Positions 42,090-55,559 of a DNA stretch of 64,000 nt are shown one piece after another (position 1 is the first letter of the stretch; each line of letters begins with the position of its first letter). Origin of the DNA: Antarcticimicrobium sediminis (GTDB lineage Bacteria > Pseudomonadota > Alphaproteobacteria > Rhodobacterales > Rhodobacteraceae); NCBI RefSeq assembly GCF_004348975.1, contig NZ_SMFP01000008.1, positions 82,080 through 146,079 on the forward strand, in the 5' to 3' direction. Position numbers and translations under genes: made by a program. Under the pieces are notes generated by a model. It was not told the DNA's origin. It saw only the letters and a program-made list of their open reading frames with translations, and ran no database searches.

Positions 42090-42911
42090 ATGTTCCAACA
42101 GCACATGCAGCGATCAAAATTGGCCGGCGCGATCACGATCCTTGAGTTGATCTTTCACTCGGTCGTGCGCAGCGTGCGGTCGGCGCACAACAATGCCTTT
42201 CTGGCCATCGGCAAGAACATGTTGCAGGTGGTCGTCTTTGTGCTGGCGTTCTATGTGATGTTCTCGGTGTTGGGCTTGCGCAAATCGGCGGTGCGGGGGG
42301 ATTTCCTGCTGTATGTTATGTCGGGCATCTTCCTGTACATGTGCCACACCAAGGCCGTCGGCGCGATCGTGCGGTCCGAGGGGCCGAACCATCCAATGAT
42401 GCAGCACGCGCCGATGAATACGGTGATCACCATCACCGCTGCGGCGCTCGGGACGCTATATATTCAGGCGCTGACCATGTTCGTGATCCTGTTCGTCTAT
42501 CACGTCGCCTTTACCCCGATCACCATCAACCAGCCGCTTGCCGCCTTTGGCATGGTGCTGTTGTCCTGGTTCACCGGATGCGCGGTGGGGCTGGTGCTGT
42601 TTGCGGTGCGCCCGTGGTTCCCCACGGCGGTCAGCCTGATCTCGACCATTTACCAGCGCGCTAACATGATCGCCTCGGGCAAGATGTTTCTGGCCAATAC
42701 GCTGCCCGCTTTCATGCTGCCGATCTTTTCATGGAACCCGCTGTTTCATACCATCGACCAGTCGCGCGGCTTTGTCTTTCTCAATTACAACCCGCTGAAC
42801 AGCAACTGGCACTATGCCCTATGGGTTGGCATTGTGCTGGTGATGGTCGGTCTGATGGGCGAATTTTATACCCGTCGTCACGCGTCGGTAAGCTGGGGTG
42901 CGCGGCGCTAA
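42090..42911 (+). CDS. ABC-2 type polysaccharide export permease
   Basis: 273 residues with six hydrophobic helices and the layout of KpsM/Wzm-like ABC-2 permeases (SAHNNAFLAIGKNMLQ, FLLYVMSGIFLYM, then WNPLFHTIDQSRGFVFLNYNPLNSNW near the C-terminus). These export capsular or O-antigen-like polymers with a KpsT/Wzt ATPase. No such ATPase gene lies adjacent in the window, so the partner must be encoded elsewhere. It diverges from cysQ and converges with alkB (10 bases apart). Confidence 0.83.
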   Translation: MFQQHMQRSKLAGAITILELIFHSVVRSVRSAHNNAFLAIGKNMLQVVVFVLAFYVMFSVLGLRKSAVRGDFLLYVMSGIFLYMCHTKAVGAIVRSEGPNHPMMQHAPMNTVITITAAALGTLYIQALTMFVILFVYHVAFTPITINQPLAAFGMVLLSWFTGCAVGLVLFAVRPWFPTAVSLISTIYQRANMIASGKMFLANTLPAFMLPIFSWNPLFHTIDQSRGFVFLNYNPLNSNWHYALWVGIVLVMVGLMGEFYTRRHASVSWGARR

Positions 42912-42921
42912 GGCGGCGCGT

Positions 42922-43524
42922 TCACTCCACCACCCGCAGCGTCAGGTTCAGCCGCCCGCCCCGGGGCAGCAGGCGCGAGGATTTGAAGCGGATCCGATCC
43001 ACCCCATGATAGCTGAGCCGAGCAGGACCGCCCATCACCACGACATCGCCCGAATTCAGCCAGAGCGATTCCGTGCGACCGCCCCGGGTGGGATTGCCGA
43101 TGCGAAAAAGCCCGTCATCGCCCAGACTGACCGACACCACGGGATAAGAGAAATCCGCCTCGTCCTTGTCCTGATGCAGGCCCATCCGCGCGCCTTCGCC
43201 GTAATAGTTGATCAGACAGCAATCCGGGGTCCGCGCCAGCCCGGTAAGGTCGTGCCAGATCGCCAGAACCGGATCCGGGATCGCTGGCCAGTCGATGCCC
43301 TTGGGATGTTGCGCCGCATAGCGATAGCCGGTCTTGTCCGCGATCCAGCCCAGTGCCCCGGCCGATGTCATGCGCACCGACATCGGCTTGCCCAGTGGCG
43401 TTTCGGGGGTGAAGGGCGGGGCCGCTTTCAGTACCGGACGCAGCGCTTCGATCACCGCCGCCTGAGCCGCCGGTGACAGATAAGATTTCCGGATCACGAA
43501 ATCGCGGACGAGCAACCGCGTCAT
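42922..43524 (-). CDS. alkB: Alpha-ketoglutarate-dependent DNA/RNA dealkylase AlkB
   Basis: 200 residues. The Fe(II) ligands are in the HQDKDEAD motif (HxD) and a later HGVD; the 2-oxoglutarate arginine is in GGRLNLTLR near the C-terminus. LINYYGEGARMGLHQDKDE, VVSVSLGDDGLFRIG and NSGDVVVMGGPARLSYHGVDRI match AlkB closely. It repairs 1-methyladenine and 3-methylcytosine by oxidation. The gene is not next to an ada gene in this window. Confidence 0.96.
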   Translation of the reverse strand: MTRLLVRDFVIRKSYLSPAAQAAVIEALRPVLKAAPPFTPETPLGKPMSVRMTSAGALGWIADKTGYRYAAQHPKGIDWPAIPDPVLAIWHDLTGLARTPDCCLINYYGEGARMGLHQDKDEADFSYPVVSVSLGDDGLFRIGNPTRGGRTESLWLNSGDVVVMGGPARLSYHGVDRIRFKSSRLLPRGGRLNLTLRVVE

Positions 43525-43621
43525 CTCAACACTCCCTTTGATGTGCCAATTGATGTGCCAAACTCTGGAAACACCCGCGAAAAACCTTCACGGATTCGTG
43601 AAATCCACCCACCAAGGATGG

Positions 43622-43650
43622 TTGCAGGGTCTTTTCCCGCTCCCTATATA
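43622..43650 (+). promoter_or_regulatory. Heat-shock-like promoter of dnaK
   Basis: TTGCAG at 43622-43627 and CCCTATATA (TATATA at 43645-43650) are 17 bases apart. The CCC before the -10 box is a typical feature of sigma-32 promoters. It lies about 110 bases before dnaK, within a 235-base region between alkB and dnaK. Confidence 0.55.
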
Positions 43651-43759
43651 CGCCGAGACGCGCGACAGACCATCGGCGCGCCACATCATCGGGGCCGGGA
43701 TGCCATAACGGGTTCGGGTCTCGGGTAATCGCCTTGAACATCAAAAGGGATCGAAACGC

Positions 43760-45676
<1,917 letters not shown>

Positions 45677-45693
45677 GGTGTAACACCGGGCCT

Positions 45694-45728
45694 CGGCGGG
45701 CCGGTCCGGGTTCCGGGCCGGCCCGCCG
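45694..45728 (+). promoter_or_regulatory. Intercistronic hairpin between dnaK and dnaJ
   Basis: CGGCGGGCCGGTCCGG and CCGGGCCGGCCCGCCG form a 16-base stem with one mismatch and a three-base loop. No T-run follows. A structure of this kind may protect the upstream dnaK mRNA end or lower dnaJ expression relative to dnaK. Confidence 0.65.
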
Positions 45729-45753
45729 TCGTTCCGGCAAAAGGAAAAGACCG

Positions 45754-46899
45754 ATGTCAAAACGTGACTTCTACGACGTTCTGGACGTGTCCAAGGGCGC
45801 ATCGGCGGATGAGATCAAGAAAGCCTATCGCAAGAAGGCCAAGGAACTGCACCCCGATCGAAATTCCGATAATCCGGAGGCCGAGGCGCAGTTCAAAGAG
45901 GCCAACGAGGCGTACGAGATTCTCAAGGATGCCGAGAAGAAGGCCGCCTATGACCGGTACGGCCATGCCGCCTTTGAAGGTGGCATGGGCGGCGGCGGGC
46001 AGCGCCCCGGCGGCCCCGGCTTTGGTGGGGGCGATTTCTCCAGCGCTTTCTCGGATGTGTTCGACGATCTCTTCGGCGATTTCATGGGCGGCCAACGCGG
46101 TCAGAAACGCGCTACGCGCGGCTCTGACCTGCGCTATAACCTGCGGGTGACTCTGGAAGATGCCTATTCCGGCGTGCACAAGACCATCAATGTGCCCACC
46201 TCGGTGGCCTGTTCTGTGTGTGAGGGTTCCGGTGCCGAAGGCGGTGCCGAGCCGACCACATGTCCAACCTGTTCCGGCATGGGCAAGGTCCGGGCGCAAC
46301 AGGGCTTCTTTACCGTCGAGCGCACCTGTCCGACCTGTTCCGGCATGGGCCAGATCATCAAGAACCCGTGCAAGGCTTGCGGTGGCGCTGGCCGGGTCGA
46401 AAAAGACCGCGCGCTGAGTGTGAACATCCCGGCCGGTGTCGAAACCGGCACCCGCATCCGGCTTGCCGGTGAGGGTGAAGCGGGGATGCGTGGCGGGCCG
46501 TCGGGCGATCTTTACATCTTTGTCGAGGTCGCGCCGCATGAGCTGTTCGAACGCGATGGCGTGAATCTGTATTGCCGGGTGCCGGTCAGCATGCTGACAG
46601 CGGCCTTGGGGGGCGCGATCGAGGTGCCCACCATCGACGGCGGTCGTGGTCGGGTGCAGATCCCGGCTGGCAGCCAGTCGGGGCGGCAGATGCGCCTGCG
46701 GGGCAAGGGTGTGCCCGCGCTGCGCGGCGGCGGATCGGGCGACATGTTCATCGAACTGGCGGTGGAAACCCCGGTGAACCTGACAAGTCGCCAGAAAGAG
46801 TTGCTGCGCGAGTTCGACGAGCTGAGCGAGGACAACAACCCCGAGAGCAAAAGCTTTTTCTCCTCGGTAAAGTCCTTTTGGGACAGCATGAAGGGGTGA
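45754..46899 (+). CDS. dnaJ: Chaperone protein DnaJ (Hsp40, type I)
   Basis: 381 residues with the full type I layout: J-domain with HPD ([11 protein letters not shown] near 31-37), a Gly-rich linker (about 75-95), four zinc repeats ([32 protein letters not shown]) in the middle and the C-terminal client-binding domains. It hands unfolded proteins to DnaK and stimulates its ATPase. It is in the same operon as dnaK, with 77 bases between them. Confidence 0.99.
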   Translation: MSKRDFYDVLDVSKGASADEIKKAYRKKAKELHPDRNSDNPEAEAQFKEANEAYEILKDAEKKAAYDRYGHAAFEGGMGGGGQRPGGPGFGGGDFSSAFSDVFDDLFGDFMGGQRGQKRATRGSDLRYNLRVTLEDAYSGVHKTINVPTSVACSVCEGSGAEGGAEPTTCPTCSGMGKVRAQQGFFTVERTCPTCSGMGQIIKNPCKACGGAGRVEKDRALSVNIPAGVETGTRIRLAGEGEAGMRGGPSGDLYIFVEVAPHELFERDGVNLYCRVPVSMLTAALGGAIEVPTIDGGRGRVQIPAGSQSGRQMRLRGKGVPALRGGGSGDMFIELAVETPVNLTSRQKELLREFDELSEDNNPESKSFFSSVKSFWDSMKG

Positions 46900-46911
46900 G
46901 GGCCGTTCTGG

Positions 46912-46932
46912 AAAGGCTCCGGTGGAGCCTTT
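46912..46932 (+). terminator. First hairpin after dnaJ
   Basis: AAAGGCTCC and GGAGCCTTT form a nine-base perfect stem with a GGT loop, 12 bases after the dnaJ stop. It sits inside a weaker outer pairing (CCGTTC with GAACGG). It has no T-run. Confidence 0.5.
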
Positions 46933-46980
46933 CAGGCCCGAACGGGCGGAGCCCCGGCCCCCTGCCACAGAGTACCCAAA

Positions 46981-47007
46981 GAAAAAGGCGCCATTGGCGC
47001 CTTTTTC
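46981..47007 (+). terminator. Intrinsic terminator of the dnaK-dnaJ operon
   Basis: GAAAAAGGCGCCA and GGCGCCTTTTTC form a stem around ATT, followed by T-rich sequence. It lies about 80 bases after the dnaJ stop and before radC. Confidence 0.87.
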
Positions 47008-47104
47008 CTTATTTACCCCATCGTTCCCTATCCCCCAGCCTCAGCACCCAAGGTCGCGCCCTCCCATTAACCCGGCGTTTACCCTCGCGGCGCATCCTGT
47101 GGCG

Positions 47105-47866
47105 ATGACCCAACGGCACGCCTTTGATGAAGCTTCCGGCTCTCTTTTCGCCCCTGACGAGGCGCCAGAGATGGCATTGCCTGCCGGGCGGCTGCCGTCC
47201 TATATCCGCGACCATCGACAGCGGCTGCGCGACCGGTTCATGGCCGGGGGCGCGGCGGCGATGCCGGATTATGAGTTGTTGGAGCTGGTGTTGTTCCGCT
47301 CGATCCCGCGCCGCGACGTAAAGCCCTTGGCGCGCGCCCTGCTGGACCAGTTCGGTGATTTCAACCGCGTCGTCTCCGCCCCGCCGGAACGGCTGAGCAA
47401 GGTCGCCGGAATTGGCCCGGCGGTGATTGCGGATCTCAAGATCGTCGAGGCCGCCGCGCATCGGATGGCACGGGCAAAGGTCTTGAAAAGACATGTGATT
47501 TCAAGCTGGGACGCGGTTCTGGACTACTGTCACACCACTATGTCTCACCGCGACACCGAACAGTTTCGGGTGCTGTTTCTGGACACCAAGAACACGCTGA
47601 TCGCGGATGAGGAACAGGCGCGCGGCACCGTCGATCATGTGCCGGTCTATCCGCGCGAGGTGGCCAAACGCGCGCTGGAGCTGAACGCCTCGGCGTTGAT
47701 TCTGGTGCACAACCACCCCTCGGGCGACCCGAGCCCGAGCAAGGCCGATATCAGCATGACCGAACGGGTGCAGGACGCCTGCGCGGCGCTGGGGCTGACG
47801 CTGCACGATCACCTGATCGTCGGCAAATCGCGCGAGCTGAGCTTTCGCGCCGAGGGCTACCTGTAG
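47105..47866 (+). CDS. radC: RadC family protein (JAMM/MPN domain)
   Basis: 253 residues. An N-terminal helix-hairpin-helix region (ERLSKVAGIGPAVIADLK) precedes the JAMM domain with HNHPSGDPSPSKADISMT near 208-225 as the zinc site and a distal glutamate-type residue. Its biological role is unresolved, although RadC was once linked to DNA repair. The ATG at 47105 follows the dnaJ terminator; no strong ribosome site is visible, so the start is slightly uncertain. Confidence 0.93.
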   Translation: MTQRHAFDEASGSLFAPDEAPEMALPAGRLPSYIRDHRQRLRDRFMAGGAAAMPDYELLELVLFRSIPRRDVKPLARALLDQFGDFNRVVSAPPERLSKVAGIGPAVIADLKIVEAAAHRMARAKVLKRHVISSWDAVLDYCHTTMSHRDTEQFRVLFLDTKNTLIADEEQARGTVDHVPVYPREVAKRALELNASALILVHNHPSGDPSPSKADISMTERVQDACAALGLTLHDHLIVGKSRELSFRAEGYL

Positions 47867-47870
47867 CGGC

Positions 47871-49430
47871 TCAGCGTAGCCAGACTTCGACTCGCCGGTT
47901 CACCTGTCGGCCCCAGTCGCTGTCGTCGCAGGCCATCGGCAGGACCTCGCCAAAGGCCTCGACGGCCATCTCCACCCGGATCGCGCCGGGGGTCTGGGCC
48001 GCCGCCTGAACCGCGTCGCGCACCGCCTCGGCCCGCTTCAGGGCGATGCGTTTGTTGCCCTCGGCGGGGCCTTCGCCGTCACTGAAGCCGACGAAGAACA
48101 GCGTCCGGGCGTCATAGGCGCCGATTTCGATGGCGCGGGCGAGTTGGGTAATATTGGCGCGCGATTGGGCGTCGGGGCGGGTCGAGCCGGTTTCGAACCG
48201 GAACGACGTGGTCAGCCGTGTCAGCGGGCCCAGCGTGGCGATCATGCGCTGCAACTCACCCAGCGGCACCTCCTCCCCGGCAGAGGCGATGGCATTGGAC
48301 AGCCGGTCGCCTTGGGCGTTCAACGCGATGCGCTCGGGGGCCTGATCGACAAAGCCCGCGCGCCGGATCACGATCTGTGCCGCCGGGCTTTGCACATAGA
48401 GCAGGAATTCGCGCGCCGCCTTGGGCAGACGCCGCGCCGGAAGATACAGGAACATGGGCGAGGTCAGCGGATAATCCTCGGTCTTGATGGTGCGGCGGCT
48501 GGCCGAAAGGGAAAATCCGCAAGCCCCGGTCAGGGTCAACGCCCGCGCGGTGCCGGTTTCGGCAAAGCTGGCAATGCCGATGGCAAAGGGATCGGCGCTG
48601 ACCGCGCGGGCCAATGCGCTGCTGCGTGGATGGCGGGCGATCCCTTCGGCAAGGGTCAGCCCGGCAGGCCGCAACAGCATGTCCTCGACCGCCTGCGTCA
48701 AGCCGGAGCCGGCATCGGGAAGATGCAGGTCGATGGGCGCATCCGGGCCGCCCAGACCGGACCAATTGGTGATCTCCCCGGCAAAGATGCGGGCAAGGTC
48801 GGGGGTTGAGATGCGCTGAACGGGGTTGCCGCGCGCCACGACCGCAACCATCGCATCCAGTGCCAGAACCCGGCTGCGATTGCCGTCCGTCATGTCGCCC
48901 ATGCCGGCCTCGAACGCGCGGGTCCGTTCCTCGGCGCGGATTTCGCGCAGGGCGAGCACGATATCGGCCTCATTGGCCAGAAGATCGGCAAAGCCCTCAT
49001 CGGTATTGCTGGCGCGAAAAGTGAAATGCGCCAGCGCCGCACCGGTATTGGGATGGATCAGGCTATAGCGGAAATGGCTGTCGTCGATGGTTTCGCGGGC
49101 GGTGTGCCAACCGTTGCGCAAGGCGAATCCCTCGACCAGCGCGGGCAGCAGGACCTCGACCATGGTCGAGGAGCCCGACAGCGCCAGTTCGGCGACGTAG
49201 TCGGTCAGGCTGGGGCAGCCCGGTCCGCCACAGGACACGCCAGAGCCATCAACTGTAAGCTCTCCGAATTTGGTATCGACGCGATAGAATTCACCGTCGA
49301 ACCCAAGAAGCGTGCCGGAAATTTCAACCGCGCCGTCGGGCGAGGACAGGGTGACATCCTGAGCCGCGAGCGGCCGGGCAATCGAAAAAAGAAAAAGTGC
49401 GGCGAAGACCGCCGCACGAGATAAATACAT
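47871..49430 (-). CDS. Phosphate-binding-like (PstS) and OmpA domain fusion protein
   Basis: 519 residues. A signal peptide (AAVFAALFLFSIARPLAAQ) is followed by a short beta-rich segment, then a PstS-like solute-binding domain (about 80-370; LALSGSSTMVEVLLPALVEGFA, RISTPDLARIFAGEITNWSGLGG) and a C-terminal OmpA peptidoglycan-binding domain (about 390-519; LFFVGFSDGEGPAEGNKRIALKRAEAVRDAV, WGRQVNRRVEVWLR). Such fusions are known as hypothetical proteins in several Alphaproteobacteria. The OmpA part should anchor it to peptidoglycan in the periplasm. The ligand and role are unknown; a phosphate or other oxyanion sensor is possible. Confidence 0.8.
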   Translation of the reverse strand: MYLSRAAVFAALFLFSIARPLAAQDVTLSSPDGAVEISGTLLGFDGEFYRVDTKFGELTVDGSGVSCGGPGCPSLTDYVAELALSGSSTMVEVLLPALVEGFALRNGWHTARETIDDSHFRYSLIHPNTGAALAHFTFRASNTDEGFADLLANEADIVLALREIRAEERTRAFEAGMGDMTDGNRSRVLALDAMVAVVARGNPVQRISTPDLARIFAGEITNWSGLGGPDAPIDLHLPDAGSGLTQAVEDMLLRPAGLTLAEGIARHPRSSALARAVSADPFAIGIASFAETGTARALTLTGACGFSLSASRRTIKTEDYPLTSPMFLYLPARRLPKAAREFLLYVQSPAAQIVIRRAGFVDQAPERIALNAQGDRLSNAIASAGEEVPLGELQRMIATLGPLTRLTTSFRFETGSTRPDAQSRANITQLARAIEIGAYDARTLFFVGFSDGEGPAEGNKRIALKRAEAVRDAVQAAAQTPGAIRVEMAVEAFGEVLPMACDDSDWGRQVNRRVEVWLR

Positions 49431-49454
49431 GTGAGACCTAAATTTAGATGCGGA

Positions 49455-50492
49455 TTATTTCGCCGCGATCTTCAGGTCATCGAGCAGATTATTCAACACC
49501 AGAAAATCACCAACAGCATCGCAATCCGGCACGGACAGGTCCAGTTCACGGGTCGTGATGCGGTTTGCGCCCTGACGCTGAAGAAGTTGGGCGGAAATGT
49601 CGCGGCCACAGTTGTCTGCGGTGACCTCGGCTTCGATGCTCAGCGCGATGGCGCCGCTGCGATCCGCCGCCCCGGCCGGGAAGGTATAGATTTCGGCGAT
49701 CAGCGGCGAAAGAACATCGGCCTCGCCCAGCCGCAGAACAGAGCCGCTGGCATGATCTGTCGCCCCGGCGGCGGTCGCGCCCGACCAGACATGGCCCGGC
49801 GCACCATAACTTGCACCGAATTCGCGGGCGTGGATCTGGAACCCGGCGTTGCCCTGCCATTGCAGCGCAACGCGGTCAAACTCGGCGATACCGGGCACCC
49901 GCGCGGTGGCGACGGCGCCGTCGCCATTGTCAAAGGCGGCGATGAAAACCGCCCGTTCGGCCAGCGCCGGGATCTTGACGTTCAGGGAGCCCTCGGAATC
50001 GGTGACGGCGGAAAAGATCATCCCATTGTGATGCACGACCATGCGGGTATTGCCGAAGCAGGGCGCGGAAACACTGAAATCGACCATGGCCATCGGGCCG
50101 GGTACGGCCTGGGCTGTCACCTCGCAGCCAAGGCCGGGCATTTCCGGGTCCTCGGGTGGCGTTGGCAGGGCCGCATTGGCTGACGGGGCCGCAGCCACTT
50201 CCGACACTGTGGGATGCTGGTGCATCTCACTAACCGGAGTCGGGCCGGCGGCTTCGGCCGAGGTCAGGGCGATCTTTTCGATCTCCAGCGGGCCACTTTC
50301 AGCGGTACGCACCCGGGCCGGGGCCGGATCGGTCTGGCGGGGTTCGGTCGCTGGCATATTGGCTTCGGCCGGGCTGACCGCCGGTGTGGAGTGCGGCGGC
50401 GGCGCGGGTTGGCCGTGCTGCATGCCATAGCCAATGCCCAAGGCACAGGCCAAAGTGCCGCCAGTCAAGCCAATCAAACGCAATCTGGACAT
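49455..50492 (-). CDS. Exported protein of unknown function upstream of secA
   Basis: 345 residues. The first residues MSRLRLIGLTGGTLACALGIGYGMQ form a signal anchor or signal peptide. A proline/alanine-rich linker (about 25-125) leads to a C-terminal region with MPGLGCEVTAQAVPGPMAMVDFSVSAPC and CGRDISAQLLQ, probably a beta-sandwich. A GGAGG site lies 7-8 bases before the ATG at 50492. Homologues next to secA in Rhodobacterales are sometimes labelled translocase, but I see no motif to support that. Function unknown. Confidence 0.7.
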   Translation of the reverse strand: MSRLRLIGLTGGTLACALGIGYGMQHGQPAPPPHSTPAVSPAEANMPATEPRQTDPAPARVRTAESGPLEIEKIALTSAEAAGPTPVSEMHQHPTVSEVAAAPSANAALPTPPEDPEMPGLGCEVTAQAVPGPMAMVDFSVSAPCFGNTRMVVHHNGMIFSAVTDSEGSLNVKIPALAERAVFIAAFDNGDGAVATARVPGIAEFDRVALQWQGNAGFQIHAREFGASYGAPGHVWSGATAAGATDHASGSVLRLGEADVLSPLIAEIYTFPAGAADRSGAIALSIEAEVTADNCGRDISAQLLQRQGANRITTRELDLSVPDCDAVGDFLVLNNLLDDLKIAAK

Positions 50493-50591
50493 CACATCCT
50501 CCGTCACCATTCGGGTTGCGTCAGATGTGGCCCCGAAAGGCGGCCAGATCATGGCCGCCTGGGGGTGTCATTCGGGCATCTTCATGCCTGA

Positions 50592-53306
<2,715 letters not shown>

Positions 53307-53480
53307 ATTTTCTCCAGCGGCTCTGACTTCCTGATGGTTCTGTCAGACTTGCCCGCCCTGCACACAACCCATAGATACGGGGGGAAAGACGGTCCTGACG
53401 TCGGCCTTAAGGCGATGTAAGGGGCGGTGGAAACAGTGTCAACGCCGCGCCCTGTCGCGGCCCCATGATAGGATGATTCA

Positions 53481-54329
53481 ATGCTTAAAGGCCTCACCTT
53501 CCTGCCCGCGCTGGCGGTTACTGCCCTGATGGCCCTGCCAGCCCTCGCCCAAGAGCCAGACGCCGACACGGTGGTGGCCCGGGTGAACGGTCAGGACATC
53601 ACGCTGGGGCATGTGATCATTGCCCGCACCTCGCTACCGCAACAGTATCAGCAGCTCCCCGACGAGGTGCTTTATGACGCGATTGTCGAGCAGTTGATCC
53701 AGCAAAGCGCGTTGCAGCAGGCCTTTGGCACAGAGGTGCCGCACCGTGTCGAGTTGACGCTGGAAAATGAGCGTCGCTCGCTTCTGGCGGGGGAGCAGAT
53801 CGAAACGATCATGTCCGCCGCCGCCAGCGACGAGGACATCAACGCCGCCTATGACGCGAAATACGGGGCAAGCTATGCGGCAAAGGAATACAACGCCTCG
53901 CATATTCTGGTCGAGACCGAGGACGAAGCCAAAGCGATCCGTGCCGAGCTTGAGGGCGGCGCCGACTTTGCCGATCTGGCAAAAGAGAAATCCACTGGCC
54001 CCTCTGGCCCCAATGGCGGCGAGCTGGGCTGGTTCGGCGCAGGCATGATGGTGCCGGAATTCGAAGAGGCCGTGAAGACCATGGCAGCGGGGGATATTTC
54101 GCAGCCGGTGCAGACGCAGTTTGGCTGGCATATCGTCAAACTGAACGAGACCCGCGACATGACGCCGCCGACGCTGGACGAGGTGCACGACGAGATTGCC
54201 GGTGAATTGCGCCAGCAGGCCGTGGTTGATGGCGTTGATGCACTGGTCGCCGAGGCCGAGGTCGAGCGCCCCGAGGTTGACGGGCTGGAGCCCGCAATGA
54301 TCAAAGATCTGGACCTGTTGAGGAACTGA
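53481..54329 (+). CDS. Periplasmic parvulin-type peptidyl-prolyl isomerase
   Basis: 282 residues. A signal peptide (LTFLPALAVTALMALPALAQ) precedes an N-terminal SurA-like region and one PpiC/rotamase domain (about 130-235; ASHILVETEDEAKAI, FADLAKEKSTGPSGPNGGELGWFGAG, TQFGWHIVKL). It likely assists folding of exported proteins; secA lies directly opposite. argJ starts 3 bases after its stop, so the two are probably cotranscribed. Confidence 0.93.
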   Translation: MLKGLTFLPALAVTALMALPALAQEPDADTVVARVNGQDITLGHVIIARTSLPQQYQQLPDEVLYDAIVEQLIQQSALQQAFGTEVPHRVELTLENERRSLLAGEQIETIMSAAASDEDINAAYDAKYGASYAAKEYNASHILVETEDEAKAIRAELEGGADFADLAKEKSTGPSGPNGGELGWFGAGMMVPEFEEAVKTMAAGDISQPVQTQFGWHIVKLNETRDMTPPTLDEVHDEIAGELRQQAVVDGVDALVAEAEVERPEVDGLEPAMIKDLDLLRN

Positions 54330-54332
54330 CCC

Positions 54333-55559
54333 ATGGCCAAGATTACCAAGGTTTCGCCTTTGGCGCCCGCCGCGTTTCCGGATCTGCCGCAGATCGGCGG
54401 ATTGCGATTTGCCGCTGCCGCCGCCGGGGTTCGCTATGCGGGGCGCACGGATGTCATGCTGGCGGTGATGCAGCCGGGCACGGCGGTGGCGGGGGTTTTC
54501 ACCCGCTCTGCCACCCGCTCGGCGCCGGTGCTGGATTGTCAGGCCAAGATCGGCGGCGCGGCCGAAGGTCCGGCGGCGGTTCTAGTGAACTCCGGGAATT
54601 CCAACGCCTTTACAGGCCATTACGGTCAAGCCTCGGTTGCGGCGATCACTGCTGCAGTCGCCGCCGCCACGGGCGTTCCGGTGACGCGGGTCTTTACCGC
54701 CTCGACCGGGGTGATCGGTGAACCGTTGCCGCATGAGCGGATCGTGGCGAAGCTGGACGAGCTAAACGGCGCGCTGTCTGACACCGCCATCGAGCAGGCT
54801 GCGCGCGCCATCATGACCACCGACACCTTTGCCAAGGGGGCCTGCGCCACGGTCGAGATTGCGGGCCAGCCGGTGCAGATCGCCGGCATCGCCAAAGGCT
54901 CTGGCATGATCGCGCCGGATATGGCGACGATGCTGGTCTATATCTTTACCGACGCCGCCCATGATCAGGCGGCGCTACAGGCGCTGCTTGCACGGCTTAC
55001 CGACAAGACTTTCAACTGCATCACGGTGGACAGCGACACTTCGACCTCGGACAGCTTGATGCTGGCCGCCACTGGCGCGGCGGGGGTGGATGCCACCGGC
55101 AACGCAGCGTTCGAGGCGGCGCTGCAGGGTGTGATGCTGGATCTGGCGCAGCAGGTGGTGCGCGACGGCGAGGGGGCAACCAAATTCGTGGAAATCCACG
55201 TCACCGGTGCCGCCAGCGATGCGGACGCCAAGATCCACGCGATGGCGATTGCCAACTCCCCATTGGTCAAGACGGCTGTCGCGGGCGAGGACCCCAACTG
55301 GGGCCGCGTCGTCATGGCGATCGGGAAATCCGGCGCCGCCGCGGAGCGTGACCGTCTGACGATCCGGTTTGGTGATATTCTGGTGGCCGAAAACGGCTGG
55401 GTCTCCCCTGAGTACAGCGAAGATGAGGCTGCGGCCTATATGAAGGGGCAAGATCTTGTCATCGCCGTTGATCTGGGCTTGGGCGATGGCGCATCCACCG
55501 TCTGGACCTGTGATCTGACCCACGGTTATATTGAGATCAACGCGGACTACCGGTCGTGA
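54333..55559 (+). CDS. argJ: Bifunctional glutamate N-acetyltransferase / amino-acid acetyltransferase
   Basis: 408 residues. The self-cleavage site is the Ala-Thr pair in GSGMIAPDMATMLVYIFTDA, where the new N-terminal Thr becomes the nucleophile. SGNSNAFTG, FNCITVDSDTSTSDS and NSPLVKTAVAGEDPNWGR are family blocks. ArgJ transfers acetyl from acetylornithine to glutamate in arginine synthesis. The stop overlaps the mutT start by four bases. Confidence 0.98.
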   Translation: MAKITKVSPLAPAAFPDLPQIGGLRFAAAAAGVRYAGRTDVMLAVMQPGTAVAGVFTRSATRSAPVLDCQAKIGGAAEGPAAVLVNSGNSNAFTGHYGQASVAAITAAVAAATGVPVTRVFTASTGVIGEPLPHERIVAKLDELNGALSDTAIEQAARAIMTTDTFAKGACATVEIAGQPVQIAGIAKGSGMIAPDMATMLVYIFTDAAHDQAALQALLARLTDKTFNCITVDSDTSTSDSLMLAATGAAGVDATGNAAFEAALQGVMLDLAQQVVRDGEGATKFVEIHVTGAASDADAKIHAMAIANSPLVKTAVAGEDPNWGRVVMAIGKSGAAAERDRLTIRFGDILVAENGWVSPEYSEDEAAAYMKGQDLVIAVDLGLGDGASTVWTCDLTHGYIEINADYRS

